Positions 1-13,800 of a DNA stretch of 64,000 nt are shown here, one piece after another. The notes beneath the pieces were generated by a model, which did not search any database, was not told the DNA's origin, and worked only from the letters and a program-made list of their open reading frames with translations. The position numbers were made by a program, and so were the translations under genes. This DNA comes from Melanocharis versteri (Eukaryota; Chordata; Aves; Passeriformes; Melanocharitidae): contig VZTG01001067.1 in the NCBI GenBank assembly GCA_013397845.1, positions 1,611,670 to 1,675,669 on the forward strand, in the 5' to 3' direction. Positions within the stretch are counted from its first letter, which is position 1. Every line of letters begins with the position of its first letter.

Positions 1-3000
1 TTTGGTTTTTTGTTTGATTTTTTTTTTTTAATCCTTGCGGTCAGGGACTGAAGACCAAAGGGTAACTGGCATCATTGGCTGCCTTCGTGACTCTTCTTAC
101 TGCATTTCTGGTCCTCAGGTGTATGATTTCAAGTTCTTTGTGGGTTTTAATGTGTAAAAGCTGTTGCTATAAAATGTATTCGTCCCGGATGAGAACTTAT
201 ACATTATATGCATGTACTACTTAGTAAGCTTTTCTGTCAGAGTTTAAACGGGCAAAAATTAAATGGGTTGATGACACGCTTATTTTCAGCCGCAATGGTA
301 TCTGTTCTCTTTAACACAAAAAAGGGTGTGGAGTGTTTTAAACAAGTTTTGCTGAATTTCTGTTTCACTCTGCAGTAATTTGGTATTTGTGTCCCACAGA
401 TTTTAAATAAATCCTTTGGAAGTACTTTATACTGTAAATATGTATAACCATGTGCAATCTTGCCTACTTATCCTTACAGTAGGAATCATAGATTAGTAAT
501 GTGGTAATATGCTATTGCTATATAATTTTACGAATATGTGTACATTTGCTTTCTCGATGCTTATACCAAATTGTTTTGTTAGGAATATGTGTGCATTTCT
601 TAGAAAAAAAAAAAGGCAAAGTAAGCCTTGTCAAGTTACCACTGTTCGGGAGATAAGTAAGCTGGATTTCAGTAAAATGCCACTACTATCTCAGTCATCC
701 AAAGCTTTACACACAGGGCTTGACTGAGAAAACATCCAGCCTTAAGGGAGTTCAGCAGGAATTTGCTGATGGTCATTGGCTCATTTTATCAAGGATTTGT
801 TTTGGATTTTCCTGATCTTGAGTAATGTTAAAATCCCTTTCTGTGGTCATGGTAATAAATTCTAATATCTATCTCTTTTTGGTAATATTTAATATCACTT
901 AAATAATTTCTAAGAAGATGGTAAACATAGCCATGGAACAGTGTTGAGTCCCAGTCAACAATGCACTTACTGGTTATTATTGTAAATCACTGAGTCTTTT
1001 GGCATCAATTATTCCTCTGTGCAGTGGGGGTAATCCTCATGATTCTTGCTTTTTTTCTATTTAGCACATAGCGTGGGGAAAGGATACTGTTAACATCCTA
1101 GGTACTCTGTCTTTTTCTGTATGTTGGATAGTACCTGGCTCAAAACAAAAGCCAGCAAATAGTGTCCTAAAATAACAAGACTAGATGAGAAAAGTTAGAA
1201 TCTTAGTTCTTTATTTTTTGGGTTTTGAACCTTACAGAGAATAAATTTGAGTCGTATGCCCAGATTTAGTTTCATGAGCATGGATCTTCCAATTTTATTT
1301 GAAGAAGAAAACAGACATTATCATGTAATCATTCCTTCAGCAGCTAGGAGTTGTTAAAAATCAACCAATCAAAAAATACCGCAGCTACAAATTTTGCAAG
1401 ACTAATGTAAGTTATGGTTTGGAACTCCTGCAATTTGTTTTCAAGAGGTGCACTGTGAAAAGATTTCAACATGTCACAAGGGGTTTATTTGCCAATTGAA
1501 TGCCTGGGAGGCTGATGAAACTTCCAGATCAATAACTTTTCCAGGCCTATCAAAGAGCTAAACAGGGGAGGAAATAATATTTTTTTTTAAATTATGAAAA
1601 TGCACTAATCCGATGAAAATTGTTAACAGCGGGCCTTGTGAATTTACAGTGATGGAAACCAATTTTAATTATTTTTTTGAAACAGCCTTCGCTTCTAGTC
1701 TCCCTGTGTCCCTGAAATGCTAATTTAAAACATTTATGATATGCACTATCACAACAGCTGAAAACTTTGTAGTCTTTAAAAATGTCTTCCCATATCAACC
1801 CAATGAATGTACCACTATTTCTCCTTTACTGAATAGAAAGAAATCCACATCTCCAGAAGGTCTCAGGGCTTTGGTGCCTGTGCGCTCAGCTCTCTTATGT
1901 GCCAGAAGTTTTGCATGTTTACATGCTGGACAGTATCTTTGCATCAGCAAGGGATAACAACTGGATATTTACCTCACATTTAATGCTTGCACAAATGCTG
2001 TTAATTAAGTTAGCATTTATTCTCTGCCATGGTCCTTAGAGCATGAGTGGCATCCAGCTCTTTTTTCCATCAGCTGGACCCCTCAGTTAAGCTGCAGAAT
2101 AGCAGTTCTTCGTTCTAGTGAGTCCCAGGTTCCTCTCTGAAGAGGGGCAGCCCTTCAGTAGGTGAATAACACTATCCTTTTTCCTAAAGCCTGAGATGGG
2201 GGTCACGTCCCTCAGGGGTAGGATGTGTGGCTTTGAATCCTTCCTGGTTTGGGTGGATGTGCAACGTGTGCATTTCACAACATCAGTGCATGCCCAAGCC
2301 ACTTTGCTGTTGATAAAATAGCACTACCCTTTTAAAGGAAGAAATTATTTTTAGTTTCAGCTTGAAATGGAACAAACCTATATGACTCAGTCTTAATAAT
2401 GATTATTAGGGTCTGACATTAGCAGGAGTCTACAGCATGGAGAGGTCCAGGTCCTGCAAGAGGGAAGAATCACAGCTGGTGTTGTGAATTTAATTTTGGT
2501 ACCTGCTGCACAGAAGAATGTTGTTAGCTGTGAAAGAGCTGCATGTTACGGTTTTATTTTCTCCCATTTAAGACCTCTATTTGAGACCTGTGGGAAGACT
2601 TGGAGCACTAGGATAAATTCTTGTGTTAGTTCTCACTGTGATATGACAAAACAGTGCTGTGTGGAGTGTTTAATTATACCTGCTGAAGGCAAGGAAGAGT
2701 CAAACTATTTTTTTCTTTGTTTTAAGTTTGGGATGACATAGGGCTCCTTTTCCAAGTGAGTAAAATAGCTTTTTAATAGCTTTCTTTTTATCAAAGAAGA
2801 TTCCTGTGATCAGTTTTGCGGTGAATATAGGAGTACAGCAATACTGATCTGCAAGGTGCATTTTCCTCTTGCCATTAGAAGGAATCAGTTTGCAGAGACT
2901 AATTATTACTTTAGCTTTGAAAGAAGGAAGAGAGTGTATTACTTCTGAGTTTTGGTAGGGAGAGGTCACTTGAGGTGGCTGCAACTGCTTTCAGTTGAGT

Positions 3001-3364
3001 GTGAGCAGTGGGATGAGATCTTGGAAATGAAGAGGGTCTCCAAAGAGCTCTTGGAACCAGTATGCACAGCGAGCTTACCTTGGAAGGGAGATAAAAATGA
3101 TGGGTGAAATGCAGTGGACAATAGCACCTTCTCAGGAGAAGGGAAAGAAAGACCAGAAATAACAGTTTTGAGGCAGATGAGGGTATGGGCTCTCTCCCTC
3201 TTAACATGGGCTTTCTCACAGTTTACTTACTTGCATATAAAGTCACTGCAGTTAAAATGGAGGAGCTCGTGAGTTGTGCTTTTACTGACAGGTGTAACTG
3301 AATGTTCATGTCATGTTAGGTTTAGGTTTATATCCCTAATGGGATTATATCCCATTGCAGAATG

Positions 3365-3600
3365 GTAGAATAGAATCACAGGAGCGTTTGGGTCGGAAGG
3401 GAACTTAAAGATCATCTCGTTCCAACCCCCTGCCATGGGCAGGGACACCTTTCACTAGACCAGGCTGCTCGATGCCCCATCCAACCTGGCCTTGAACACT
3501 TCCAGTCACGGGGCATCCACAGCTTCTCCGGGCAACCTGTTCCAGTGTCTCACCACCCTCACAGTTTATTCTTCTGTAAATCTAACTTAAATTTCCCCTT
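3365..3600 (-). mobile_element. CR1 LINE 3' fragment
   Basis: The stretch starts AGAATAGAATCACAGGAGCG and continues with the CR1 signature GAAGGGAACTTAAAGATCAT, CCAACCCCCTGCCATGGGCA and CACTTCCAGTCACGGGGC. Reading from the AATCACA end shows the element is on the minus strand, with its 3' terminus near 3365. 5' truncated as usual. Confidence 0.9.
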
Positions 3601-4905
3601 TTCATGTTTTGTGGTTTCTGTTCATTTCATATTTCCAAGGTCTGAGAATAAGCATTTGTTCCTGAGGTTATTTGAGTATGTTCACAATTTTCATGTTAGA
3701 TAAAACTGAATTTCTTCTTTAAAAAAATAATTATGTTTCAAAAAAAAAAATCCACATGCACAAAAATTGATGCAACTTATAATGAGAAAGAGATGTCCTC
3801 AGTGCTAGTGTCTACTCCCTAGACTGAATATGCATCTTACTTCCTATGCATTTTTTACTAACTTTATCTCACATAATCCCAAATACAGGAAACTTTTCCA
3901 GAACTTTTAGATCAGTGGCTTATTTGAGGTTTGGGGATTTAGGCTCTATGTTACTTGCTCTTTTGTCTTCCTAAATCTGTCTTGTAGAAAAGGAAATTTA
4001 ACTGGAAAGACTGAGGATGCTCTGCTAAAGTTTAAACTCTATTTCAGTGGTTCAGGACTTTTTGGAAAGCTATGGGTTAGACTGGTTACCTCCTGGTTTC
4101 TAGTCATGCTTTGAAGGAAAATGATGTGCTTTGAAAGAGGTATCCAATATTGCAGTGCAAAGTGAACCCCTGCTGCCTTCCCAGTGTCCTGCAGGACAGA
4201 CTTGCCCCTCTTCATGAGGATTTCCCAGTCTCTCTCTGCACGTGAAACTGATCTTTTCCTTGTCTTGATATTTGTGCAGAGAGATGCAAAATGGTATTGT
4301 TGCAGCAACTAATTTGTAAAGGGATAGGTCCCTTCTGGGGTACAAACCTGAAGTAACTGGCAGCCTGGGTAACATGCTTGTAAAGGCAAACATATGTTAA
4401 CATAAGGAATAAGTATCTGTCTTTGAATAGCTACCAGTAAAGTTTGCCATAGGCATCTTCTGTAAAGAACAGAGTAGGGAATCTTGCAGTAAAAAATACT
4501 GCAGATACTCAAGGCTAGACTGAGAGAATTTTTAAAGAATGAGGGTCATGTCTGCAAGAGCTCCAGCAAAAATTTATAGCTGTGCTCACAAAAAGGGTAG
4601 AGTCATCCAAGGGGAAGAAACAAAAAGGTCTGGGAATGGGAATGATGATGTTTTGTTTCACTGGTATCACACTTACAAGAAGTGTCTTAGATGAAATCTT
4701 CTAAACCAGTCTCTTTGCATAGATTAACTTAGTTGCTGATTTGCTGAAATAAAGTTTGGCAAAGCAAAAAGGGACTGAAAATCAAGTAGAAAAAGAAGCA
4801 TCAAGCAAATGATGATATGAGTGGTAGTTGCATGTAATAATAACTGCATAGTAATAACATATTGCAGTATCGTAACACTGTAGGAATAATTTTCCCCTGG
4901 TTGCT

Positions 4906-5323
4906 TGTATGGGCGGTTCTAAGCCTCAGGAGTCATGGACCGTGCAGCAGTTAAGCTCAGTTCAGGATGCACCTTGGTGTTGCCCTCTGCTATGAAGGCA
5001 TGGCGACCTGGTTCAAAGCGTCAGCACGGCAGCACGGCCTCCCCCGTGCCACTCGGTCCATGACACACAGACACCAATGTGGTGGATGGTCAAATGGCCT
5101 TTATTATCTTATCTCATGGGGTTATATAGTCCAGGGGCTTCTCTAGTCGGGAAAGGGGGATTATGGGATGGTCAGGATTAGCAAGGAGTGGAAAACTACT
5201 GGGGTTAGTAGGACTACATTCCTAAGGTGATGCTTATCAGTGGGATGAAGGGGGAAGGGAGATTCCATGCTGTCCCTGCTTTCCGTCACATCGCGTGTCT
5301 CTTCCGTTCGCCTGTCCCTTACA
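4906..5323 (-). mobile_element. Probable solo LTR of an endogenous retrovirus
   Basis: The ends TGTATGGG (4906) and CCCTTACA (5323) form an imperfect terminal inverted repeat of TG...CA type. On the minus strand a TATA-like box (ACTATATAACC, about 5130) is followed by AATAAAGGCC (about 5100), the order expected of an LTR. I could not find a matching target-site duplication, so the boundaries are tentative. No gag, pol or env coding was seen next to it. Confidence 0.5.
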
Positions 5324-5767
5324 CCTTGGTAAAGTCTGCCTGGAATAGATGTTATGCTTTTGCTTTTTATGTGTGTTCAGTTGAACTACTAAGCAATTCT
5401 CTTTGGAAGAAAAATTGAGTTTGAGGAAAGGATGAAGAAGAGGGGTTGTGAGAGTGCTGGGGCCCCTGTTGCCATGGAGACCTCTCTTCTCCCCGAGCTT
5501 TAGCAGAGGCGCCTTGTCTGGCTTTGGCTGAGGGGCCCCTCAGGTAGCACTGCTGCTGCCTTTTAAAAGAGAGGCTTTGGGAAAACAGCCCTTCACCTAG
5601 CCTGGAAACGTGAGGTGCAGTGATTTATACCTGAAATGCACATGCCTGATACTGTGGGGATACTGTGTGCTGAAGAGTTCCTCCCTCAGGCACATGTTGG
5701 GGAGGGTTAACCAATGTCTCTAAAGATCGTGTGTGTCAAGGATGTTAAACCGATCCCCATTCATCCT

Positions 5768-6095
5768 AGAATCACAGAATATCCTGAGTTGGAAGGGACC
5801 CACAAGGATCATTGAGTCCAACTCCTGGTCCTACACGACAGCCTCAAGAATTACACCATGTGCCCGAGAGTACTGTCCAAATGCTTTTGAAACTCTGCTG
5901 CTGTGACCACTTCCCTGGGGAGCCTGTTCCAGTGCCCAGCCAGCCTCTGGGTGAAAAAGCTTTTCCTGATATCCAACTGACACCTTCCCTGACACAGCTT
6001 CAGGCCATTCCCTCCGGTCCTGTCACTGGTGATCACAGAGAAGAGATCAGTGCCTGTGCCTGCCCCTCTGCCTTCCCCTGTGAGGAAGTTGTAGA
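5768..6095 (-). mobile_element. CR1 LINE 3' fragment
   Basis: Begins AGAATCACAGAATATCCTGA and continues TTGGAAGGGACCCACAAGGA and TCATTGAGTCCAACTCCTGG, the 3' end of a passerine-type CR1 in reverse orientation. It extends about 330 bp through GGGGAGCCTGTTCCAGTGCC. The 102-codon frame over it is not a gene. Confidence 0.93.
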
Positions 6096-7494
6096 CTGCT
6101 ACTATTTAGCGAGAAACTGACTCATACCAGTCATTTTACTGTCTGTACTCCCTGTGTCAACACTTTAATGAGAGCTATGAGCCACAGCTCTTTAACTAAG
6201 TGACTGAATGTCGTGTTTTGCTTTTCATTGTGAGTTACAGTTGCTGAAACGCCTGCTGGTGTGTATCACTCAACTGTTTTGAACTTCAGTGAAAATCTAG
6301 ATACATGATTTTGTATTGATGTTATGGGCAGTAAGTTAGTATTTCAGGCATGAATGAACCCACGCACTTAGCAAGAATTTTAAATAGAGTTAGTTCTGTT
6401 ACAGATTTCATTTATTGGCTTGCTATTAGGCAGGCATCATGAGCACTTAAATGAGGGTTTTATTCTATTCTGTTCATCTTTAATTAATTTCTTATTTGTG
6501 TGATGTTGGAAAAAGTAAGTTTGCCACTTAGGAACATTTTTCAAAATCTAGGAAATTGTATACATCTCCACAAAAGGTGCTGACAGTGCTGCTAAATCCT
6601 TTAGGCTGATAGAGGAGTACCTGCTGCAGCTCAGAATGAGCAGAATGTCCTCAGAATGCGCAATAGCAAGGCTGAGCACGCATTCCCAAGAGGCACACAT
6701 GCACACAGTACATCTATACCTATTATCCATGAGCAGCCACACAGACTGACACAGAAAGAACATGCAACATTCAGGCAGACACAAGGAGTATCAATGGCCT
6801 CATCCTCTTCCCCTCTGGCTGCTCAGGAGGAAAGCCCATTAGTATAAAATACATAAGTAAACAGATATTTAAGCCAATATGAACCGCTCTGTAGTAGCTG
6901 GTCCTAGACTCCCCATCTACCCAGCAGCTAGCCTGGGATCCTCTTGTCTCCCAGTTGCCTCACACACAGACACACAGATGTAGATTTTTGTTTGCTCACA
7001 GGTCCGTGGAGGAGAGGGCCCCTCACCCACAAGGAGAGTTGGAAATAGAGTTTAATGAGAAGGTGGGACAGACTGTGCCGATCAGACGCGGGGCGTGGCC
7101 AGGCTAGTGTCTGAACCAAATGCTAGTTTATAGATGGCTTTTATCTCATTTTCCCTCTGGTCTCCCGCACTTGTTCCTACCCAAACCACCATGGCTGGAT
7201 ACCTGGAGCTTGGACTGTAAGATAAGCCAACACAGTGGGATCTTGAGAGAAGATAAAGGGGATACCACTGTCCTTGTGTTATCTCAGACCTAGGGCCATG
7301 TAAAGAAAGCTTGGGGAGAAGAATCTATCACCGGTAATGGACACAAATAATGCTGGATTTACAAGCCACAAGGAAAGCCAACTCAGCAACTGTGCTGAAA
7401 TCATCTTGGATTCCCTAAAAGGTAATTCTGGCAGGGGCAGATCACAACCACTGGCTCACAGCACACCAGCTCAAAAGAAGAGAAAGACTAAGCA

Positions 7495-7864
7495 TGTGGA
7501 CTAATTAGCCTTAGAGGTGAGGAAATCATTTAGCCAATAGAATAAGAGAATTGTGTAGTCAATGAGCATGAATTCCTTTGTTTGCTAGGATGTATAAATA
7601 GCGAGAAGTTTTTGAATGACCTTGGGACCCCCGCCACTGAGAAGCCCAGGGTGAAGAAGGACCAACCGAATATCACTGGATCCACGGGTGGTGACTATCT
7701 TCTACTTGATCTCTCCACTGCCCCCCCTCCCTTTTCTATTTATTTCTACCTCACATTCATTGTTAAATAAAATCCGTATTACCGACTTCGACATGTGGTC
7801 TCATTTTCTGGGGAGGGTTTGGGGCAGGGGCTCCTTTCTCTGAGTAGGATTTTGAGGTTCCCAC
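7495..7864 (+). mobile_element. Probable LTR segment
   Basis: There is a TATA-like box (GTATAAATAGCG, about 7590) and, about 170 bp later, AATAAAATCC (about 7767) followed by a GT-rich U5-like tail. The end TGAGGTTCCCACA at 7864 is a typical LTR 3' terminus. The 5' end is uncertain: TGTGGACT at 7495 is the best TG start, but no target duplication was found. Class not assigned. Confidence 0.45.
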
Positions 7865-10800
7865 ACTTGCTGTCTCTTTGCTCCTTCATCTTCATGGAGG
7901 TGAGCCTGTAATCATATTTCCTAATATAGGCTACAAAACACTTCTTTTTGATACTTGGTTAAGATGAGGCTCTGAGATCATACAGGAAATGTAAACTAGT
8001 GGGAATATCAATGTGAAGTGCTTTGTGGAGGAAAAAAAAGGATTTTATACACATCATGTATATATTTAAGGAAAAATTTCCATACTGCCAAAGTAATGTT
8101 TTGTTTTCCTGTTGTACTTGTTTTTGATCCCTGCACCCAACCAGCCCATCACAGAATTTGTAAATTACTCTAAATAGTCTTGGGTGTCCAGTATGGGTGG
8201 TCACTGGGGCAATCGCTGAACTGGATGCCCAAAGACTTGGGATTTCTCCATGTTATGTTTCCTATACTTGCTGTCTCAATATCCAACGAGGAAAGAGTTG
8301 TCAAAATGTTTTGATAGTGGGGTAGGTACTGCTAGAAAGTTTGCAAATGGCAGAAATACTAATGAAACAATTATTGTATTGTACCTTCCTTCATCTCACT
8401 GCTGATTAAATGCTCTCCCTGCAGGAAATACAGCCTCTTGTTTTCTGAACAGTACTATTACATGTAAGTCTTTTTTATTTTTAGTATCTTTAAATTAGAT
8501 TTAGCAGCTGGAAGCAGGGAGAAGAACTGGTACCTTGTAGTCAGCCAGCTTCCATAGAAACATTGCAATAAGGAAAATATGCTGGACTGGAAGGCTGGCT
8601 GAATAAGAAATTGTGTAACCTCTCATGGTGAGGCAGGAGTTCAGCCAGACAATGCAAATGGCAATCATGGTAGTAACGAAAGCAGTAGTGAAGCTGAAAT
8701 GGTAATGGCAGGGAGAGCTCTAATTGTCTTATTCTCTGTTCATGGTCTTGCTGTCATTGGCGATTGCTGGGAGATTGCTGTGGACTGCTGCCTTTTAAAA
8801 TGGTTTATTCATTATGATATTCAATGCTGTAATTGACATTCCTTTCCATCATGAATAGTCTGGTATCCTGGCAAATACAGCCCTTCCTTCTGTTCTGCCA
8901 GTTCTCTTGGGAGGGGGGAAAAAAGCCTGTAATTGTTTGGGAGACACAGACTATTTTTAGTCTGCTTTTTTCTACCACCTTTGACTTATTTTCTTGTCTG
9001 TCAAAGCAATTCCATACAAGAACTCATGAATTTCTTCCAGAAAACTGATAAAATACGAAGTGATCTTGCTTCTCATGTAACCTCTTATATATTTGTCCAC
9101 AAGCTTTGTGTCACTTGGCATGTTTTCAGACTCCAGCAGGCCTTACTTTTGTTGTACCTATATTTCATGTGGCACAACTGGATAATTTCTTTGATACCAT
9201 AGAACAAACAAAAAAGTCCATCGTAAAAGGGGCTAAAATACATTTTTTTCTGCTATTGCCTAAATTAATTGGAACAAGTGGAAAACACTGAGGCAGAGTA
9301 GGTTTTGTTGTTTCAGTTTAATATCTGTAATTTTTAGGGGTATCTAGAACAAAGAGAGTAGGCTGATTTACCTTTTCCATTTGAGGTATTAGGGTGTTCA
9401 TTTCCTGTTGCCTTTTCAGAGAAGCATTAGCTACAACCCCTTTGGACTATGTCAGTGTGAATTAGGGACTTCTCTGCCCCTGAGCAGGTAATCACATATA
9501 TTGTGCTCTGGCCAGCAGCATTGTTTCTTTCCGGAGTTTGGCTGGCACATTGAGCGTAACGTGTTAGTTTTTTAAAGTTTTATTAGTTTAGCTTGTCTTT
9601 TGCTTCAGTGACTAAGATTGTCCCCCCACTGTACTGTGGGATGGTGCCTTTGTAAGGTGCTTAGCACCGAAGTAAGATGTAGTTGCTTGGCAAATGCTTG
9701 GAGCAGCCTCAGCAAACTCCCGCTTACTCAAAGCACGTGGCCACCAAAGGAAGCAGGCCAGTCCCAAACTCACCAGTCTTGCTTGGCCTTCCCCCTGTTC
9801 CTGCCTTTCCTGGGCAAAACAGCTGTGCCACCTGCCCCGTTTGATTGCCCGGTGTTTGCTACATGTACTCCCACCACAGAGAAAAGCATTCATCCTATTT
9901 TATTTGGCATGCACAGATACCCTGTGACTGCTTGGCGCGCCATCCCTCTTTTTTTTTTTTTGATACATTGTGTCTCCATCTTGCTTAAGTTAAGTTTGGG
10001 AAACTACATATATGTGTACAGTAACACTGTGTATATGACTGCTAATCATCAGGAAATGATAGGGGGATGTTGCCACATACACTGTTCTCTGACATGTCCA
10101 TGTTTTTTTCGAGCCCATATTTTAAAAGATAGAGGCTTATTTTGCCCACTCCACACAAACATTGATGCATTAATAGAAAATGGGGACATTGCAAGGAACA
10201 TCATGTACAGGTCAGCAGAATTACTATTATACTTACAGAAAAGGTGCAGAACTCAATAGGGTATTACAGAATGTTCTTTTACTTCACTTACACAAATTGT
10301 TATCTATTATCCTTATTTTCATCCACTGCAGTTCTCTAGTGTTCATATGAAATTTGGCTAAGTATTCTATTAAGTATTCAGTAGTCTATGTCTGCTGTTT
10401 AATTTGAAAAAAAGAATAAATTGCCACTACACTAAAATTTTTCTGACTATAACAAGCCTCTGTAATAGGACAGCAAAGACATCCTTTTGTTTTATTTGTT
10501 TTTTAAAACACAGTCAGTAGAAGAAAAAAGATACTAAAGTTCAGAGAGCAAAGGGAAGAGTGAAAGAAGCTAGAGTATGTGAAGGTATTAGCAGAAGGAG
10601 CAATGGTTGTGACACGCATAGAGATTCATACAGTTGAAATAGTTCGAAATTATGAGTGAGTTTTGCCTGTCTGTCCTGAGAAGCCATACAGGTGGATGGG
10701 CACCATCTGCTGAGTATCAGGCTTGGGATGTCACTCAAAGAATCATTCTCTGCTTTCGCAAAATTGGGCCATAAGTGACTTCCAAAGGTAACATGGCTTC

Positions 10801-13800
10801 TTAGGGAGCACTGTGATCTTATCTCAGTACTCCTATTTGTGGTCTCTCATTGTAGACAATGGCCAGGTTGTACCTTTGGAAACTCCAGAAATTAAATATT
10901 CATATACTTTTGATTTTACAATAAAAACCCCCATGCACCCACATCCCCCCCTCTCCCTGCTACACCCTTCCATCATGTTTCAGTGATGTTATTTTTATAA
11001 TAAATTTTTATTTGAAAAATGATTCACTACACTGGAAGAGTCTTAATTAGAAAATCCCTGCTGGCTGTTGAGTGCTTTTAGCTATTCTGATTAATCAGAT
11101 ACTACCACTGTGTGGAATAATTCTGCCATGACATGGAAAGTCTTTTAAACAATTTGCTGCTGCTTAGGGGTTCCCAAAAGATTGATTATAAACTGAGATC
11201 ATCACAGGAGCATGCAATAAAAAAAAAATTCTGTGCATTTTTACCTTGATTGCAAAGCCTATAAAGAACTGGAATAGAGACTGAAACCTGACTGTAGATA
11301 TGGAGATGAGTTGCACAAAATTACCTTGGTCTATGGAGAAGACAGCAGGCAGACCAAAAAGTTTTCTTACATCTCCTTTTTCCTGTCACCTTTTGACTGT
11401 CTTGTTGCTAAACCTACTGAGTGCAATCACAGATTTTTTTTTTGAGATTCGTTGTTTCTGGCATGGTAACAGCAGCATGTAATAGGAGTCTCAGAGACTA
11501 GTAGTGTGTTAGTAGTTATTAGGGAGTCTGCTTTGGTCTTCCTTGCACAAAGGAGTAGGTGTCAGGAAGCTCAGTGCCATGCCTGGAGCAATGACTGCTC
11601 CAGAGCTGCTCTGTCCCATCTGTGTGGACTCGAGGTAGAGTGGAAATGTGTTCAAGTGCTTATCGTTCTTGGCATTCAAAAGTATGAAGTCACAAATGAG
11701 ATTTGTGCTTAAGAAATAAGCATTCAGACTCCTCATGGCTGTTTCTTGCTAAATCAAATCTTTGTGTCATGTTGCAGTACTGAGAGGGCTCATTTTGTAA
11801 CGTTTTTTCATTACAACAGATTAATAAAGTTTGGTGTGTTTCAAAGCTTCTAAAAAAAGAGAAATGTTGGTCTGCCATTCTGGTAGTGATAAAACATCTT
11901 TCTGCATTTATATAGGTTTTTCATGATAAATGAAATTTTGTTCCTTAGAAAATATGGTTAAAGCTGTAAATTTGTAAACTTTCGACTTTGCCAGCGTAAA
12001 AAGAGGTTGCCTTTAACTGAGTTAGTTTATTTTCAGTGTCTTATCCTTAATTTAGTTGAGTTAACATGACTAGAACGAAACCTCTCTTGGCCTAGTAAAT
12101 AATGCAAGATTCTATTTTGTAAGGTGCAGAGTGAAGAATATGAGAGATTTCTGTAACGTGTTTGATTGTTGTATGTTCCTCTGTAGGTTTTTTAATGTAT
12201 TTTTCTTTGCTAAAGATCACAAAAGTATAAATCAGTTTTGTCCACAGAAAGCAAAATAGAGAACTCTTGATGATCCTGCCATTGGTACAAAAAAAAGCGC
12301 AATTACACTGGAGTGTTACCTCCACCTGCTCTGATTGCAGGCTGTGTGATTATGTGTGCAATGACAATCCAAATAGACAGAATTAAGTTTAAAGGCACAT
12401 AAGTAAAGGTTCTTAGGTAAATATGCTGAGAAGCGTCTATGAAAAAAGCTAAGTACCGTTATTCCATCCATGCGAGCAGCTGAGCTGTGTACACACTGCA
12501 GTGTTAATGCAGTATTTGTCTCAACGACAGCATCATTAGAGTCACAAAACTTAGCTTTGAAGATTACTTAGTATTCACATGTGTCATAAAACTGCTTTAT
12601 TTTGCATTTTGTTTATTTGCATTTCAGGAAATATAAGAAATATCCTACTAGGTTTGCGCTAACTCAGATAAAAAAGAGCTTGTGTAAAAAACAGTACAAA
12701 TCAAAGAGTACTGAACAAATCTCATGTCCAAGAGTGGTCTGTCCTCAGCATGGAAGCTTTTCTTTCTCTCCTCCCTCAACTTTTGCAGCTGGTTTAAGAA
12801 ATGATTGCCTCCCATACCATCTTTGCCTCTTCTTACTTGGCAGAGCTGTGATTCTTGTTGTTTGTTTTACTGAAATGGTAACTAGAGATTTTTTTCTGCT
12901 TCATCCTCTGAAAAGATGTAAACACCTCACCCAAGGAGCAGTTCCATATAGCTTTAGTAATAGGCATTGAAAATGTATTTTAAAAAAACCTGAACAGCCA
13001 TGAACAATTCAAATAGGGTGAAAGTGTAAAATTATTAAGTAATTTGAATTAAAAATGTTCCCAAACATAACACCTAGCAGAAAGTGGATTTAGAGAAAAA
13101 AATTACCCACTAATATATTTTGTAGCCAAAAAACACAGCATGAAAGCAGTCTTTGTGAATCTTCATGTTTTTAAATGTAATAAAGAATTCTTAGAAGTAA
13201 AAAAAAATTACCCAAAGACTATATATGTGAACAAAGAGGCAGAGCTGTGCATTTCTTTTTCAACATTTGTCCTGTTTCTCAGCAATGTAAAACTGAAAAA
13301 AATCAGTTAACATGATTTAGAATAGAGGAAGGGAATAATTTCAGTGCCAGTTGCATTGAAGTACAGTTTTTATGTATTTTCAGAGCAGTGGAAATGTGGT
13401 CGTTGTAGTATCAATGTACATCATTCATCTAAGTGTGATGTTTGAAAGAAATGGAATTTAACCAGGCAATGCCTTCTGGTTCCTCTAGTAGGCTGTGGAG
13501 AGGAGCACTGGGGTCTGTCAATGCTGGTCACACTGGGGGCACGTTAGGTGATGTGAGGAATGAGCTGTTGACACAAGAAGCGTCTGCTGGCAGCTTGGCT
13601 TAGGTCCTGTGCTGCAAAGAGAATTAAAAATGGTGATCAGAATAATACAGATCAGTCTCTGACTTTGTGTCTCTGGGAGGGTAACGCTCTTTTAATATTC
13701 CCAGCAGAATTTGGACTTGCCATGTGTGATGTGCATACAAGGGGCTGTCTCTTCCCCTCTCCCTTTTCCCCCCCTTACTTTGTATTTCAAAGAAAAACAC

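Noticed and set aside
9618..10259. 213-codon open frame in GPR176 intron 1, + strand
   Set aside because: It begins at TTG, shows no domain or signal I recognise, has no splice or promoter context, and is within reach of chance in this much sequence.
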